Part shown: positions 53,305 through 61,265 of the stretch, piece by piece
Position numbering within the stretch: position 1 is the stretch's first letter
Layout: every line of letters starts with the position of its first letter
Assembly: GCF_008065135.1 (NCBI RefSeq)
Contig: NZ_CP042914.1
Location: forward strand, 248,001 to 312,000
Length of the DNA: 64,000 nucleotides
From: Roseimaritima ulvae
Lineage (GTDB): Bacteria > Planctomycetota > Planctomycetia > Pirellulales > Pirellulaceae
Reading direction: 5' to 3'
Notes under the pieces: generated by a model
Database searches by the model: none
The model's input: the letters and a program-made list of their open reading frames with translations, nothing else
What the model was told of the DNA's origin: nothing
Program-made: the position numbers and the translations under genes

Positions 53305-55463
53305 GCTTCTCTTTGGTTAAGGGGTTCCACTCGGCCTCGGCCACCATCGATCAAAATCATCTCGCCCGCAGCGATGGTTGTCATTGCGTTGCGCACATTA
53401 AGCACGGCGGGGATACCGTATTCACGGCACAGGATCGCGGCATGAGAGAGCATGCCGCCTGTTTCGGTAACGACCCCAGCGGCGCGGTCGAGCACAGCCG
53501 TCCAACCGGGATCGGTGAACGGGCAAACCAGAATTTGGCCCCGTGGCATGTTCGCCGCTTGCTCGACATTTTTGGCAAGGAAGGCCGTGGCCGTGCAGGT
53601 TCCTGGGCTGACGCCAATGCCGCGGAGGTCACCCGCCGCGGACGGTACGTCGGCGGGTGCCGGTCCGCCGATCTCGTTGGGCGCTGGGAAGCAGCGATAG
53701 CTATCGTAGATCTCGCGATTGGTTTCGATGTGGTCTCGTCGATCGGCAAAGATGTCTTGAAAGGTTTGGAAGAAAATCGAATCTCCCAAGTCCCGTTGAT
53801 GTCCGAGCTCGAGTGCATGTTGTCGTATGTGGTAATAGATTTGGCTGGATACATCACGCAGTTCTTCGCGTAGCCACAGGAAATGCCGCAGTGTCGCCAG
53901 CTTTCGTTCAAACGTCCGACGCTTCCAGCGAGGCGTTTGCTGTAACGTTTCGGCATACGCTGTATGGTAGGCCTGGATGGGGTTTCGGCCACCGGAATCC
54001 GGCAGGTCAACAAGCATATTGTGGACAAACGTTTGATCTTCGTCCCAGCGGGGGAAGATCACATCCAGGCCGTTTCGGTAGTGATGGCGATACGTGTTAG
54101 TAACTTCAGCGATCGATTCAGGTGTCCGCTGCGGCAACGATTGCACGGCACGAACGGGCGCCATATGACGCAACGGGGGAAGCCCGGCAACCAGTGCTCC
54201 ACAGTCGGCGTTGGGAAAAGAACTGACAAAATCGAGTTTTGCCAAGGAGGCCGCAAAGATGGTCCTGAAGTAGGTGTACTCGACTTCGGCGTAGACCTGT
54301 TCGATTAGTTGGCGGAAAGAATGTTCGGTCCGCGGCATGTCGTGCCATGGAGAAAAACTTCCACTGTCTGCCGAGTCCAACAGGGCTTCGGCAGCTTGTT
54401 TTTGAGATCGCAGGAATCGTTTCACCGCCAGCACGGTCGGGATCGCTCTTAGTACGCGACCCACCGTAACCGGAGTCACCTTGCCATCGCCGGTGTAGTT
54501 AACTTGAATGCTTAAGTCGTCATCAAACTCGCGTTCTTTGTAACCCGGCAGTTGGGCGAGACAGTCTTTCAGTGCGGCGAGATTCCAATACGGCCGGCCG
54601 AAAAACATTTTTGCGGCTTGGAAGTCATGTTTCCATAAGCGAAGCTGACGCAGGGTGTCTTTGAGGGAACAATCCCAGATGGATTCATACAGCGACCACA
54701 TCAACGGACTGCAGACCGTGCTGGAGACGCCCCCATCGCGAAAGTCCGCAGTGGTCCATTCACCGGCTTCGCTGGAAAAGGTGATGCGAGTTATGGGCCG
54801 CGCCTGCAGCACCCAAATCCTGTCCTCGGCGATCGCAAATTCGATGTCCTGCGGTGTGCCGAAATGACGCTGGATGCGACGAGCGAGCGATTCGATACCG
54901 CGCCTGTGTTTGCGTAATAACGGATGGTCTGCTGGCAGCGGTGATTGCTGGCCGGAAAGCAACGCGTCGGCCGTGCCCTCGCAGGCTTCGATGACCATCT
55001 GGTCCGATCCGGTGGTTGGGTTGACCGTAAACACCACGCCGGCCAGCTCGGGTTCAATCATTCGTTGCACAATCACGTGCATCTTCAATTGATCAAACGG
55101 CACCGCGTGTTTGCGGCAGTAGTCCGCTACGGAGGGTTGCCGCACCGAATCATGACAGCGCTCAACGGCTTGCGCGACCTGTTCGAGGGTGTTCAGGTTC
55201 AGGTAGCTTTCAAATTGACCCGCGAAAGATACCGCGTCGCCGTCTTCACCCGTGGCCGAGGAACGAACCACCAGTGGCGTACCCAATCGCGCAACCGTTG
55301 CGGAAAGATTGTCAGGAGAGACAACAAACGGAGGTACATCAAAACCCGCGGCTTGCAGTGATTGCAGGTTGGCGGCTTTGCCCCCGATGTCGGAGGGCAA
55401 CGAAGCATAGGGCGGCTGGTGATCTGGAGTGGTTGGGGATTGTGGAAGTTGCTTTACAGGCAT
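53301..55463 (-). CDS. PEP-synthase/pyruvate-phosphate-dikinase-like enzyme B of the biosynthetic cluster
   Basis: The protein has 720 residues from the ATG at 55461-55463, which overlaps the upstream stop by 10 bases; the frame open to 55847 lies over the neighbour. The N-terminal ATP-grasp has SDIGGKAANLQSLQAAGFDV, VVRSSATGEDGDAVSFAGQF, VQRMIEPELAGVVFTVNP and DIEFAIAEDRIWVLQARPI. The swivelling domain has GILVCPFTDP-like RGQILVCPFTDPGWTAVLD and GGMLSHAAILCREYGIPAVL, with His at about 674. It is shorter than enzyme A by about 200 residues but has the same order of parts, so the two are distant paralogues. By analogy with PigC/TamQ it may condense an amine with a carbonyl partner using ATP; this is inference. 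Confidence 0.85.
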   Translation of the reverse strand: MPVKQLPQSPTTPDHQPPYASLPSDIGGKAANLQSLQAAGFDVPPFVVSPDNLSATVARLGTPLVVRSSATGEDGDAVSFAGQFESYLNLNTLEQVAQAVERCHDSVRQPSVADYCRKHAVPFDQLKMHVIVQRMIEPELAGVVFTVNPTTGSDQMVIEACEGTADALLSGQQSPLPADHPLLRKHRRGIESLARRIQRHFGTPQDIEFAIAEDRIWVLQARPITRITFSSEAGEWTTADFRDGGVSSTVCSPLMWSLYESIWDCSLKDTLRQLRLWKHDFQAAKMFFGRPYWNLAALKDCLAQLPGYKEREFDDDLSIQVNYTGDGKVTPVTVGRVLRAIPTVLAVKRFLRSQKQAAEALLDSADSGSFSPWHDMPRTEHSFRQLIEQVYAEVEYTYFRTIFAASLAKLDFVSSFPNADCGALVAGLPPLRHMAPVRAVQSLPQRTPESIAEVTNTYRHHYRNGLDVIFPRWDEDQTFVHNMLVDLPDSGGRNPIQAYHTAYAETLQQTPRWKRRTFERKLATLRHFLWLREELRDVSSQIYYHIRQHALELGHQRDLGDSIFFQTFQDIFADRRDHIETNREIYDSYRCFPAPNEIGGPAPADVPSAAGDLRGIGVSPGTCTATAFLAKNVEQAANMPRGQILVCPFTDPGWTAVLDRAAGVVTETGGMLSHAAILCREYGIPAVLNVRNAMTTIAAGEMILIDGGRGRVEPLNQREA

Positions 55464-57955
55464 GGTTCCACCACCGTCGATGAGGATGCACGGGTGCCTT
55501 GCTGGGACCGTAACGTAAACCCGTGCTTGGCCGCGATTTGTGCCATGCGTTGTGCGCTTTCGACCGAGGTCGGCGTGACGGAGGGGGAGTGTCGTCGGCC
55601 TTCGAGTCCGAGCAGCAGTCCCTCGGCCATGCAGCCGTAGGTCCGACCGGACGGCAACGGAAATCCAGGGATTCTTAAGCATTCGTGATGCGGTAGGTCG
55701 ACCGTTCCTCCATCCACGATGGTGATGTTTGGATACCTGTCGGTAGCCACTGGAAGCAACGCACCGGGTATCGAAACGTCGCAAACGATGGCATTCGGGT
55801 TCAGGCTTTCGAGGCTGACCGAGGCGGCGATTTGGTTGGTCGCGCACAGCACGACATCCGCTTGTCCAATCATTTGGGCACTTGTTGCCACCGACGTTCC
55901 AGGAATGTCACGGGCTACCTGTTGCAGGCGATCCAACGAGTCACGGCGCTGGCTGCCAAACAACAGGCAACGCCCAAACTTGGCGGCTAGCAGGGCGGCA
56001 CAGGTGCGGCCGATCTCGCCTGCCCCACCAATCACGGCCAACGTCAACCCCCGGCCATTCAGCGAGCGTCGTGTCAGTTCCAAACGGATAGCCTGCTCGG
56101 CGAGCGCGGCGGTGTAGCTAGCTCCGGTGGTAATGAGCAGATCGCGAGGCTGAAGGGACTTGCCACGCTGCGTGACGATGGACGTGAATTGTCCCAACGA
56201 AACAACGTCGCAATGAATCGCGGACGCCGTTTCGACCGCTCGTTCGACGAGTGCCGTGGCGGTTCCGCTTCGCGCGTGTTTCAGCATCCAGCGAGACGTA
56301 ACCGGCAGCAGAATGGGATGCAGGCGAACGGTGTTTCCATGGCGAGAGCGAATGTCGACCGTGTCCATCATCAGCGGCTCACACAGTCGGCTCCAGCGTT
56401 CACTGAAAGCACCTTGTTCTGCCCGCGACCAGTCCGCCAGTGCCGGTTCCAGGTGCCCGATGTTCGACTCGTCGACAAGATGGAAAATCCATCCAACTCG
56501 AGCCGGCGAGTTGGGAGTGGATGCTTCCGTCGAGGTGTCGAAGAACGGATTGCCGCGATAGGAAAAGATGGCGACATCGGTTAGACGCGGTTCTTTGAGA
56601 GGCTTGGGCGGGGATGACGTCGGCCGTGGTTTTACGGAAAGAAAGCGAGTCAAACCAGCCGTGTCGTCCGCGGAGAGTTTTTCGCAAACGTCTGTCAATG
56701 CGGAAACGAAACGATCCAGTTGCCCACGGTCCACAGTGAGCGAAGGTTGGATTCTCAGCGTGAATGAATCGCTCAGCGTGGGGGCCACGCGGATCTGGTG
56801 TTGATGCAGCAAATAGCTCGCGATCATCGGGCCGAGCAGTTCCCGATCCACCAGATGGTTCAGCAAAAAGCTCTGTGGCTTGGCCCGTCGGTTCAGCTCG
56901 ACGCCGAGCATCAAGCCGCGACCGCGAACATCGCGGATGGTTTCCGGGAAGCGTTGCTGTACCGTGGCCAGGGCGCCGAGTAGATAATCGCCTTGCTGCT
57001 TGCAGCGTGCGAGTGCGTCGTCACTCAATAATTCCAGAACCTTCAGCGCGATCGCAGACGAAAATTCATCATCCGCGAAGGTGCTGCTGTGCAGCAGATC
57101 GAAGTCCTCCCGGTAGCGAGCACGGTCGATCAATAACGCCGCTATTTTCGCTAATCCTCCGCCCAGTGCTTTGGACAGCAGGATGTAGTCGGGCCGTACA
57201 CCCAGGCTGTGGCTGGCAAGGAATTCGCCGGTGCGTCCCAACCCGGTCTGGCATTCGTCAGCGATCAGAGGAATATTTCTTGACGCGCACAACTCCGCCG
57301 CACGCTGCAGGTAGCCGGCATCCAAGGGCCGGACGCCGGCTTCGCCCTGAATCGGTTCGTACAGCACTCCGGCTAGATCGGTGCATTGTTCGAAAGTCGT
57401 TTCGAGTTGTAGGAGATCGTTTGCATCGACACGCCGGAGTTCCAGGTTGCCATGGCCAAATGGTGTTCGGAAGCGTGGGTTCGAGGACGCGTGAAGGGAT
57501 CCGAGCGTTTTTCCATGAAAGCCGCCGTTCAACGAAATCAGCGTACGGCCACCCGTTTCCAGCATGGCATGTTTCAGGGCCGCCTCCACGGCTTCGGTGC
57601 CTGAATTGGCAAACACGGCGCAGAAGTCCCCTCGAAGTCGAGCGTTCAGCACGTTTGCCAATTGTTGGGCACCCTGCCGGAGGGAGCCCTGAGCATGGTT
57701 GACGTTTCCGGATTGGAGGAATTCCGTCGCTGCGGCCAGTACCCCAGGATGATTGTGTCCCAGCAGCAGCGTGCCGTACCCGCCAACAAGGTCCAAGACT
57801 TGAACTTCAGCATCCCCGCTATCCCGATAGAAAAGGAAGTCCCCCGAGGCCCGATGGTAGGTGAGGTCCATGCCCATCGCTGACAACAGGTTGTGCAGTC
57901 CGGGCTTGTGGCGAACCGTGAATCGGGCAGCTGATTTATGGCGATCAAATTCCAT
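55454..57955 (-). CDS. Class III aminotransferase fused to an acyl-ACP-reductase-like domain
   Basis: The protein has 833 residues. Residues 1-430 are a PLP class III aminotransferase: NSGTEAVEAA (118-127), IADECQTGLGRTGEF with Asp233, and the Schiff-base lysine in LLSKALGGG (Lys262). Residues 485-815 resemble cyanobacterial acyl-ACP reductase: GWIFHLVDESNIGHLEPALA, SLGQFTSIV, TTGASYTAAL, the Rossmann loop VIGGAGEIGR (641-650) and TYGCMAEGLLLGLEG. In the segment aligned with the cyanobacterial PCLxIDGGYP I see NAIVCDVSIP, so the cysteine is three residues later (Cys725). The fusion predicts reduction of an acyl thioester to an aldehyde and transamination to a terminal amine in one polypeptide, as in TamH of tambjamine synthesis. 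It heads the six-gene run. Confidence 0.85.
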   Translation of the reverse strand: MEFDRHKSAARFTVRHKPGLHNLLSAMGMDLTYHRASGDFLFYRDSGDAEVQVLDLVGGYGTLLLGHNHPGVLAAATEFLQSGNVNHAQGSLRQGAQQLANVLNARLRGDFCAVFANSGTEAVEAALKHAMLETGGRTLISLNGGFHGKTLGSLHASSNPRFRTPFGHGNLELRRVDANDLLQLETTFEQCTDLAGVLYEPIQGEAGVRPLDAGYLQRAAELCASRNIPLIADECQTGLGRTGEFLASHSLGVRPDYILLSKALGGGLAKIAALLIDRARYREDFDLLHSSTFADDEFSSAIALKVLELLSDDALARCKQQGDYLLGALATVQQRFPETIRDVRGRGLMLGVELNRRAKPQSFLLNHLVDRELLGPMIASYLLHQHQIRVAPTLSDSFTLRIQPSLTVDRGQLDRFVSALTDVCEKLSADDTAGLTRFLSVKPRPTSSPPKPLKEPRLTDVAIFSYRGNPFFDTSTEASTPNSPARVGWIFHLVDESNIGHLEPALADWSRAEQGAFSERWSRLCEPLMMDTVDIRSRHGNTVRLHPILLPVTSRWMLKHARSGTATALVERAVETASAIHCDVVSLGQFTSIVTQRGKSLQPRDLLITTGASYTAALAEQAIRLELTRRSLNGRGLTLAVIGGAGEIGRTCAALLAAKFGRCLLFGSQRRDSLDRLQQVARDIPGTSVATSAQMIGQADVVLCATNQIAASVSLESLNPNAIVCDVSIPGALLPVATDRYPNITIVDGGTVDLPHHECLRIPGFPLPSGRTYGCMAEGLLLGLEGRRHSPSVTPTSVESAQRMAQIAAKHGFTLRSQQGTRASSSTVVEPCL

Positions 57956-58194
57956 CAGGATTCACAAGTCATGGCCAAAGTCGGAAAAGCGGCGGTAACT
58001 ACTATAGAGCCCCCCGGTTCGGGCTTGTGTTCGTCGCTGTAAATAATATTTTTCAGATCTGGGCATTCGCCGCGGATTGCGGTGGCCACCGCCGCGCATT
58101 GGATGCGGCAAGTGGTTAAAGTAATAAGCTGCCTGCCGGTTAGCCGAACCTCTTCGCAAACCAATCCAATTTCACGTTTACATACCCTGTCACC
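57956..58194. promoter_or_regulatory. Divergent promoter gap for the biosynthetic cluster and the sulfatase fusion
   Basis: The 239 bases separate the head of the biosynthetic cluster (minus) from the sulfatase gene (plus). A GC-rich palindromic segment (GCCGCGGATTGCGGTGGCCA followed by CCGCCGCGC, about 58071-58099) could be an operator or hairpin. AT-rich TAAATAATATTTTTCAG at about 58040 is the best promoter-like stretch. No start-site can be given. Confidence 0.4.
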
Positions 58195-60396
58195 ATGAAA
58201 ACTGTTCTTTTCACGCTTGCTTTGCTGATCCTTACGTGTGCGAGGCCGTTGGGCACTGCCGAAGCCAACGAACCGCCGAATATCGTGTTCTTCTTTGCCG
58301 ATGATCAGACGACCAGCACGCTCGGGTGCTATGGCAATCCGATCGTGCAGACACCTAATATCGATTCGTTGGCGGCCCGGGGCACGCGCTTCGAAAACGC
58401 GTTTGTCAGCCAGTCGATTTGTTGGGTTAGCCGCACGACGATTTTGACCGGACTGACCGGCCGCAGCTACGGTACCTCGGCGAACCCGGACGTGGCTCGG
58501 GCCGACGCCGTGGAAACGTTGTACTCCGACATCCTTCGCCAGCACGGCTATCGCACGGGATATTTTGGTAAGTGGCACGCCAAGATGCCCAAGGGCTATC
58601 GCCAGCAAGATCATTTTGACGCGTTTGAAGCGATCGGTCGCACGCCCTATTACAAACCGCAACCCGACGGCAGCTTGCGGCATGAAACCGAATTGATCGT
58701 CGATCGCGGCATCGAGTTTGTGCAGGCGCAGCCCAAGGACAAGCCCTTTGCGCTTAACATGTGGTTTAACGCCTGCCATGCCGAAGACAACGATCGCCGG
58801 CCAGGTATCGGTCAATTTCCCTGGCCGCGAGCCGTCGATGGGATGTATGAGGATGTCGACATCCCCGCACCGCGGTTGAATGACCCCGCCATCTTCAATG
58901 GCTTGCCCGACTTCTTAAAAACGACCATCAATCGCGAGCGTTACTTCTGGCGATGGAATACCCCCGAAAAATATCAAACCAACATGCGTGCTTACTATCG
59001 CATGGTCAGCGGCATCGACGGCGCGATCGGTCGCTTCATGGCGGCTCTGGAAGAAGCCGGCTTGGCGGACAACACGATCATCGTGTATTCGGCTGACAAC
59101 GGTTATTACATGGCCAACCGCGGGCTGGCCGGCAAATGGTCCCACTACGAAGAATCGCTCCGCGTGCCACTGATCGTCGTCGACCCGCGACTGGACAACG
59201 CGCAGCAGGGCAAAGTCACCGACGCGGCGGCGCTGAACTTGGACTTGCCGGCTACGTTCTTGGATTGGGCGGGTGTGGAAGTGCCCGAGCGTTATCAGGG
59301 GCACAGCCTGCGTCCGGTCGTCGAACAGGGCAAGCCCGCAGACTGGCGTAGCGAAACCTTTCACGAGCACTTTGCGGTTCGCAATCGTATCCCGGCCTTC
59401 GAAGGCCTGCGCAACGAACGTTTTAAGTACGTGCGTTATTTCGATCACGGCAACCACGAATTCCTGCATGATCTGCAGCGAGATCCGGATGAATTGATTA
59501 ACTTTGCCGTCGACCCGGCCTACGCCGACACTTTGCAGGCGATGCGGAAGCGGACGACCGAGCGGGTTAGCGAACTGGGCGGACCCCTGGACCCCTTACG
59601 CGGAACCTTCAACCCTTCCACACCGCCTCACCCGGTGGCCTCAGCTGCCGTGGGCAGTCGGCCGGATAAAGACGGGTTCGTCAAAGTCTTCGATGGCAAG
59701 ACGTTGCGACAGTGGTCGGGCGATAAGAAGTATTGGTCGGTCCAAGACGGCGCGTTGACGGGCGAGACCGACGGGGCGCTGAAGTCCAATCGTTTTATCT
59801 CTTGGAAAAATTCTACGATCCGTAACTTTGATTTGCGCGTAAAGGTGAAAGTCACCGCCGGTGGCAACAGCGGTATCCAGTACCGTGGCACCTCGCGGCC
59901 CGATTTAGGGTTGGACGTGGTGACCGGCTATCAGTGTGACGTGGTGGCTAACATTCCCAAGTACAACGGCATGTTGTACGAGGAAAAGGGACGACGGATC
60001 TTGTCGCACACCGGTGAGAAAGTGATCGTCGATAGCGATGGCCAACCGTGGGTGGTCGATACGTTCCCGGTCAAAACGTTTGAAGCCGACCAGTGGCATG
60101 ACTACCGCGTATTGGTTCAGGGCAATCATCATCAACACTGGATCGACGGTCATCCCACGGCCGACCTGATCGATCTGGACGAAGACGGTCGAGCGCTGGA
60201 GGGCGTGTTGGCCGTGCAGGTGCACGTCGGTCCGGCGATGAAGATCCAGTACAAGGATTTTAAGATCAAACATCTGCCGGATGACCTGCCGTTGCTGAAA
60301 GCCGAAGACCATCCGATTCCGGCCGATGCATATGGGGTGCGACCGCAGGGACGATTGCCCAAAGATTGGCAGCCCCCGGTATACGGCCAGCGGTAG
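58195..60396 (+). CDS. Secreted sulfatase-like protein fused to a DUF1080 (3-keto-disaccharide hydrolase-like) domain
   Basis: The protein has 733 residues with a signal peptide (LFTLALLILTCARPLGTAEA). Residues 26-470 are a sulfatase domain: PPNIVFFFADDQTTSTLGCY, FGKWHAKMPKGYRQQDHF and VYSADNGYYMANRGLAGKWS. The modification site is CWVSRTTILTG (Cys76), with Val where Pro or Ala is normal. Residues about 490-715 are a DUF1080 beta-sandwich: DGFVKVFDGKTLRQWSG, GGNSGIQYRGTS, YQCDVVANIPKYNGMLYEEK and QWHDYRVLVQGNHHQHWIDG. Both parts act on carbohydrates, so one secreted protein may desulfate and cleave or bind the same sugar. It is probably a lone transcription unit. Confidence 0.9.
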   Translation: MKTVLFTLALLILTCARPLGTAEANEPPNIVFFFADDQTTSTLGCYGNPIVQTPNIDSLAARGTRFENAFVSQSICWVSRTTILTGLTGRSYGTSANPDVARADAVETLYSDILRQHGYRTGYFGKWHAKMPKGYRQQDHFDAFEAIGRTPYYKPQPDGSLRHETELIVDRGIEFVQAQPKDKPFALNMWFNACHAEDNDRRPGIGQFPWPRAVDGMYEDVDIPAPRLNDPAIFNGLPDFLKTTINRERYFWRWNTPEKYQTNMRAYYRMVSGIDGAIGRFMAALEEAGLADNTIIVYSADNGYYMANRGLAGKWSHYEESLRVPLIVVDPRLDNAQQGKVTDAAALNLDLPATFLDWAGVEVPERYQGHSLRPVVEQGKPADWRSETFHEHFAVRNRIPAFEGLRNERFKYVRYFDHGNHEFLHDLQRDPDELINFAVDPAYADTLQAMRKRTTERVSELGGPLDPLRGTFNPSTPPHPVASAAVGSRPDKDGFVKVFDGKTLRQWSGDKKYWSVQDGALTGETDGALKSNRFISWKNSTIRNFDLRVKVKVTAGGNSGIQYRGTSRPDLGLDVVTGYQCDVVANIPKYNGMLYEEKGRRILSHTGEKVIVDSDGQPWVVDTFPVKTFEADQWHDYRVLVQGNHHQHWIDGHPTADLIDLDEDGRALEGVLAVQVHVGPAMKIQYKDFKIKHLPDDLPLLKAEDHPIPADAYGVRPQGRLPKDWQPPVYGQR

Positions 60397-60412
60397 GGGG
60401 CACGCATCCGTA

Positions 60413-61014
60413 GTTACCGTCTTAGCGGAACGGCGCAAGCCGTCCGGTGCCGTGAAACCGGAGGGCTTGCGCCCTGCCGCTACAATTTGATGTGGTGACC
60501 TACCGTCGCCAGACGATGGGGAGTGGTTAAGCAAGCGGCGATTCAATCGTTTAGGCACCGTCCACAACGAAGTTACCGTCTTCGCGGAACGGCGCGAGCC
60601 GTCCGGTGCGGTGAAACCGGAGGGCTTGCGCCCTGCCGCTACAATTTGATTTGGTGACCTATCGTCGCCAGACGATGGGGAGTGGTTAAGCAAACGGCGA
60701 CTCAATCGTTTAGGCACCGTCCACAACGAAGTTACTGTCTTAGCGGAACGGCGCAAGCCGTCCGGTGCCGTGAAACCGGAGGGCTTGCGCCCTGCCGCTA
60801 CAATTTGATTGGGTGAGCTACCGTCGCCAGTTACCGTCTTAGCGGAACGGCGCAAGCCGTCCGGTTCGGTGAAACCGGAGGGCTTGCGCCCTGCCGCTAC
60901 AACTTGATTGGGTGAGCTACCGTCGCCAGTTACCGTCTTCGCGGAACGGCGCAAGCCGTCCGGTGCCGTGAAACCGGAGGGCTTGCGCCCTGCCGCTACA
61001 ATTTGATTTGGTGA
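60413..61014. repeat. Five-copy tandem array of a hairpin element (159-base and 99-base periods)
   Basis: Copies of GTTACCGTCTTAGCGGAACG (with small changes) start at 60413, 60572, 60731, 60830 and 60929. The spacing is 159, 159, 99 and 99 bases: the last units lack a precise 60-base segment (ACGATGGGGAGTGGTTAAGC to CCACAACGAA). Each copy has an imperfect stem of about 24 bases, AGCGGAACGGCGCAAGCCGT with CCGG against CCGGAGGGCTTGCGCCCTGC with CGCT. The minus-strand open frame at 59905-61035 is a by-product of the repeat. Between the sulfatase fusion and glpK it may act as transcription-end or RNA-structure element. Confidence 0.92.
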
Positions 61015-61118
61015 CCGTTCCGGTGGTGTCGCCATTCTTGCTGACGCTCGAACCGCTTACCACCGGCTATTGTCTTTAATCGCTTCGCGATACCCCGTGG
61101 GGTTGAGGACATATATTT

Positions 61119-61148
61119 CGCCGGCGCCTTCGGCTACGGGTTAAACGA
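61119..61148. repeat. GGGTTAAACG dispersed element upstream of glpK
   Basis: CGCCGGCGCCTTCGGCTACG followed by GGTTAAACGA differs by one base from the 30929-30958 copy, and the preceding TAT(T)TCG also matches. It lies 117 bases upstream of the glpK start. Other copies are at 13155-13179 (reverse), 13428-13455 and 36324-36343. The rest of the gap 61015-61265 has no gene. Confidence 0.8.
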
Positions 61149-61265
61149 TAGCGCGGGCCCGGCGAAGGCGGAGGGCCCACTACGGGAAGGAGCGTGCAGT
61201 GGCCGCGCGGCAATGGTAAGCTCTAGACCCTTCCGCTTGTTCCCTTCTCTTTCGATGACCGCATC

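Noticed and set aside
57955-58815. A 286-residue minus-strand frame touching the aminotransferase start
   Set aside because: It lies opposite the sulfatase gene and across the divergent gap. It has no start signal or family feature, so it is not the first gene of the cluster.
60413-61014. Possible CRISPR array
   Set aside because: The repeats are about 99-159 bases apart and almost the whole unit, including the spacer part, is repeated. No short repeats with unique spacers and no cas genes are present.
59905-61035. A 376-residue minus-strand frame with repeated NQIVAAGRKPSGFTAPDGLR units
   Set aside because: It is produced by the tandem DNA repeats and by the strand opposite the sulfatase-DUF1080 gene. 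The peptide repeat follows the hairpin element and there is no ribosome site or family feature.
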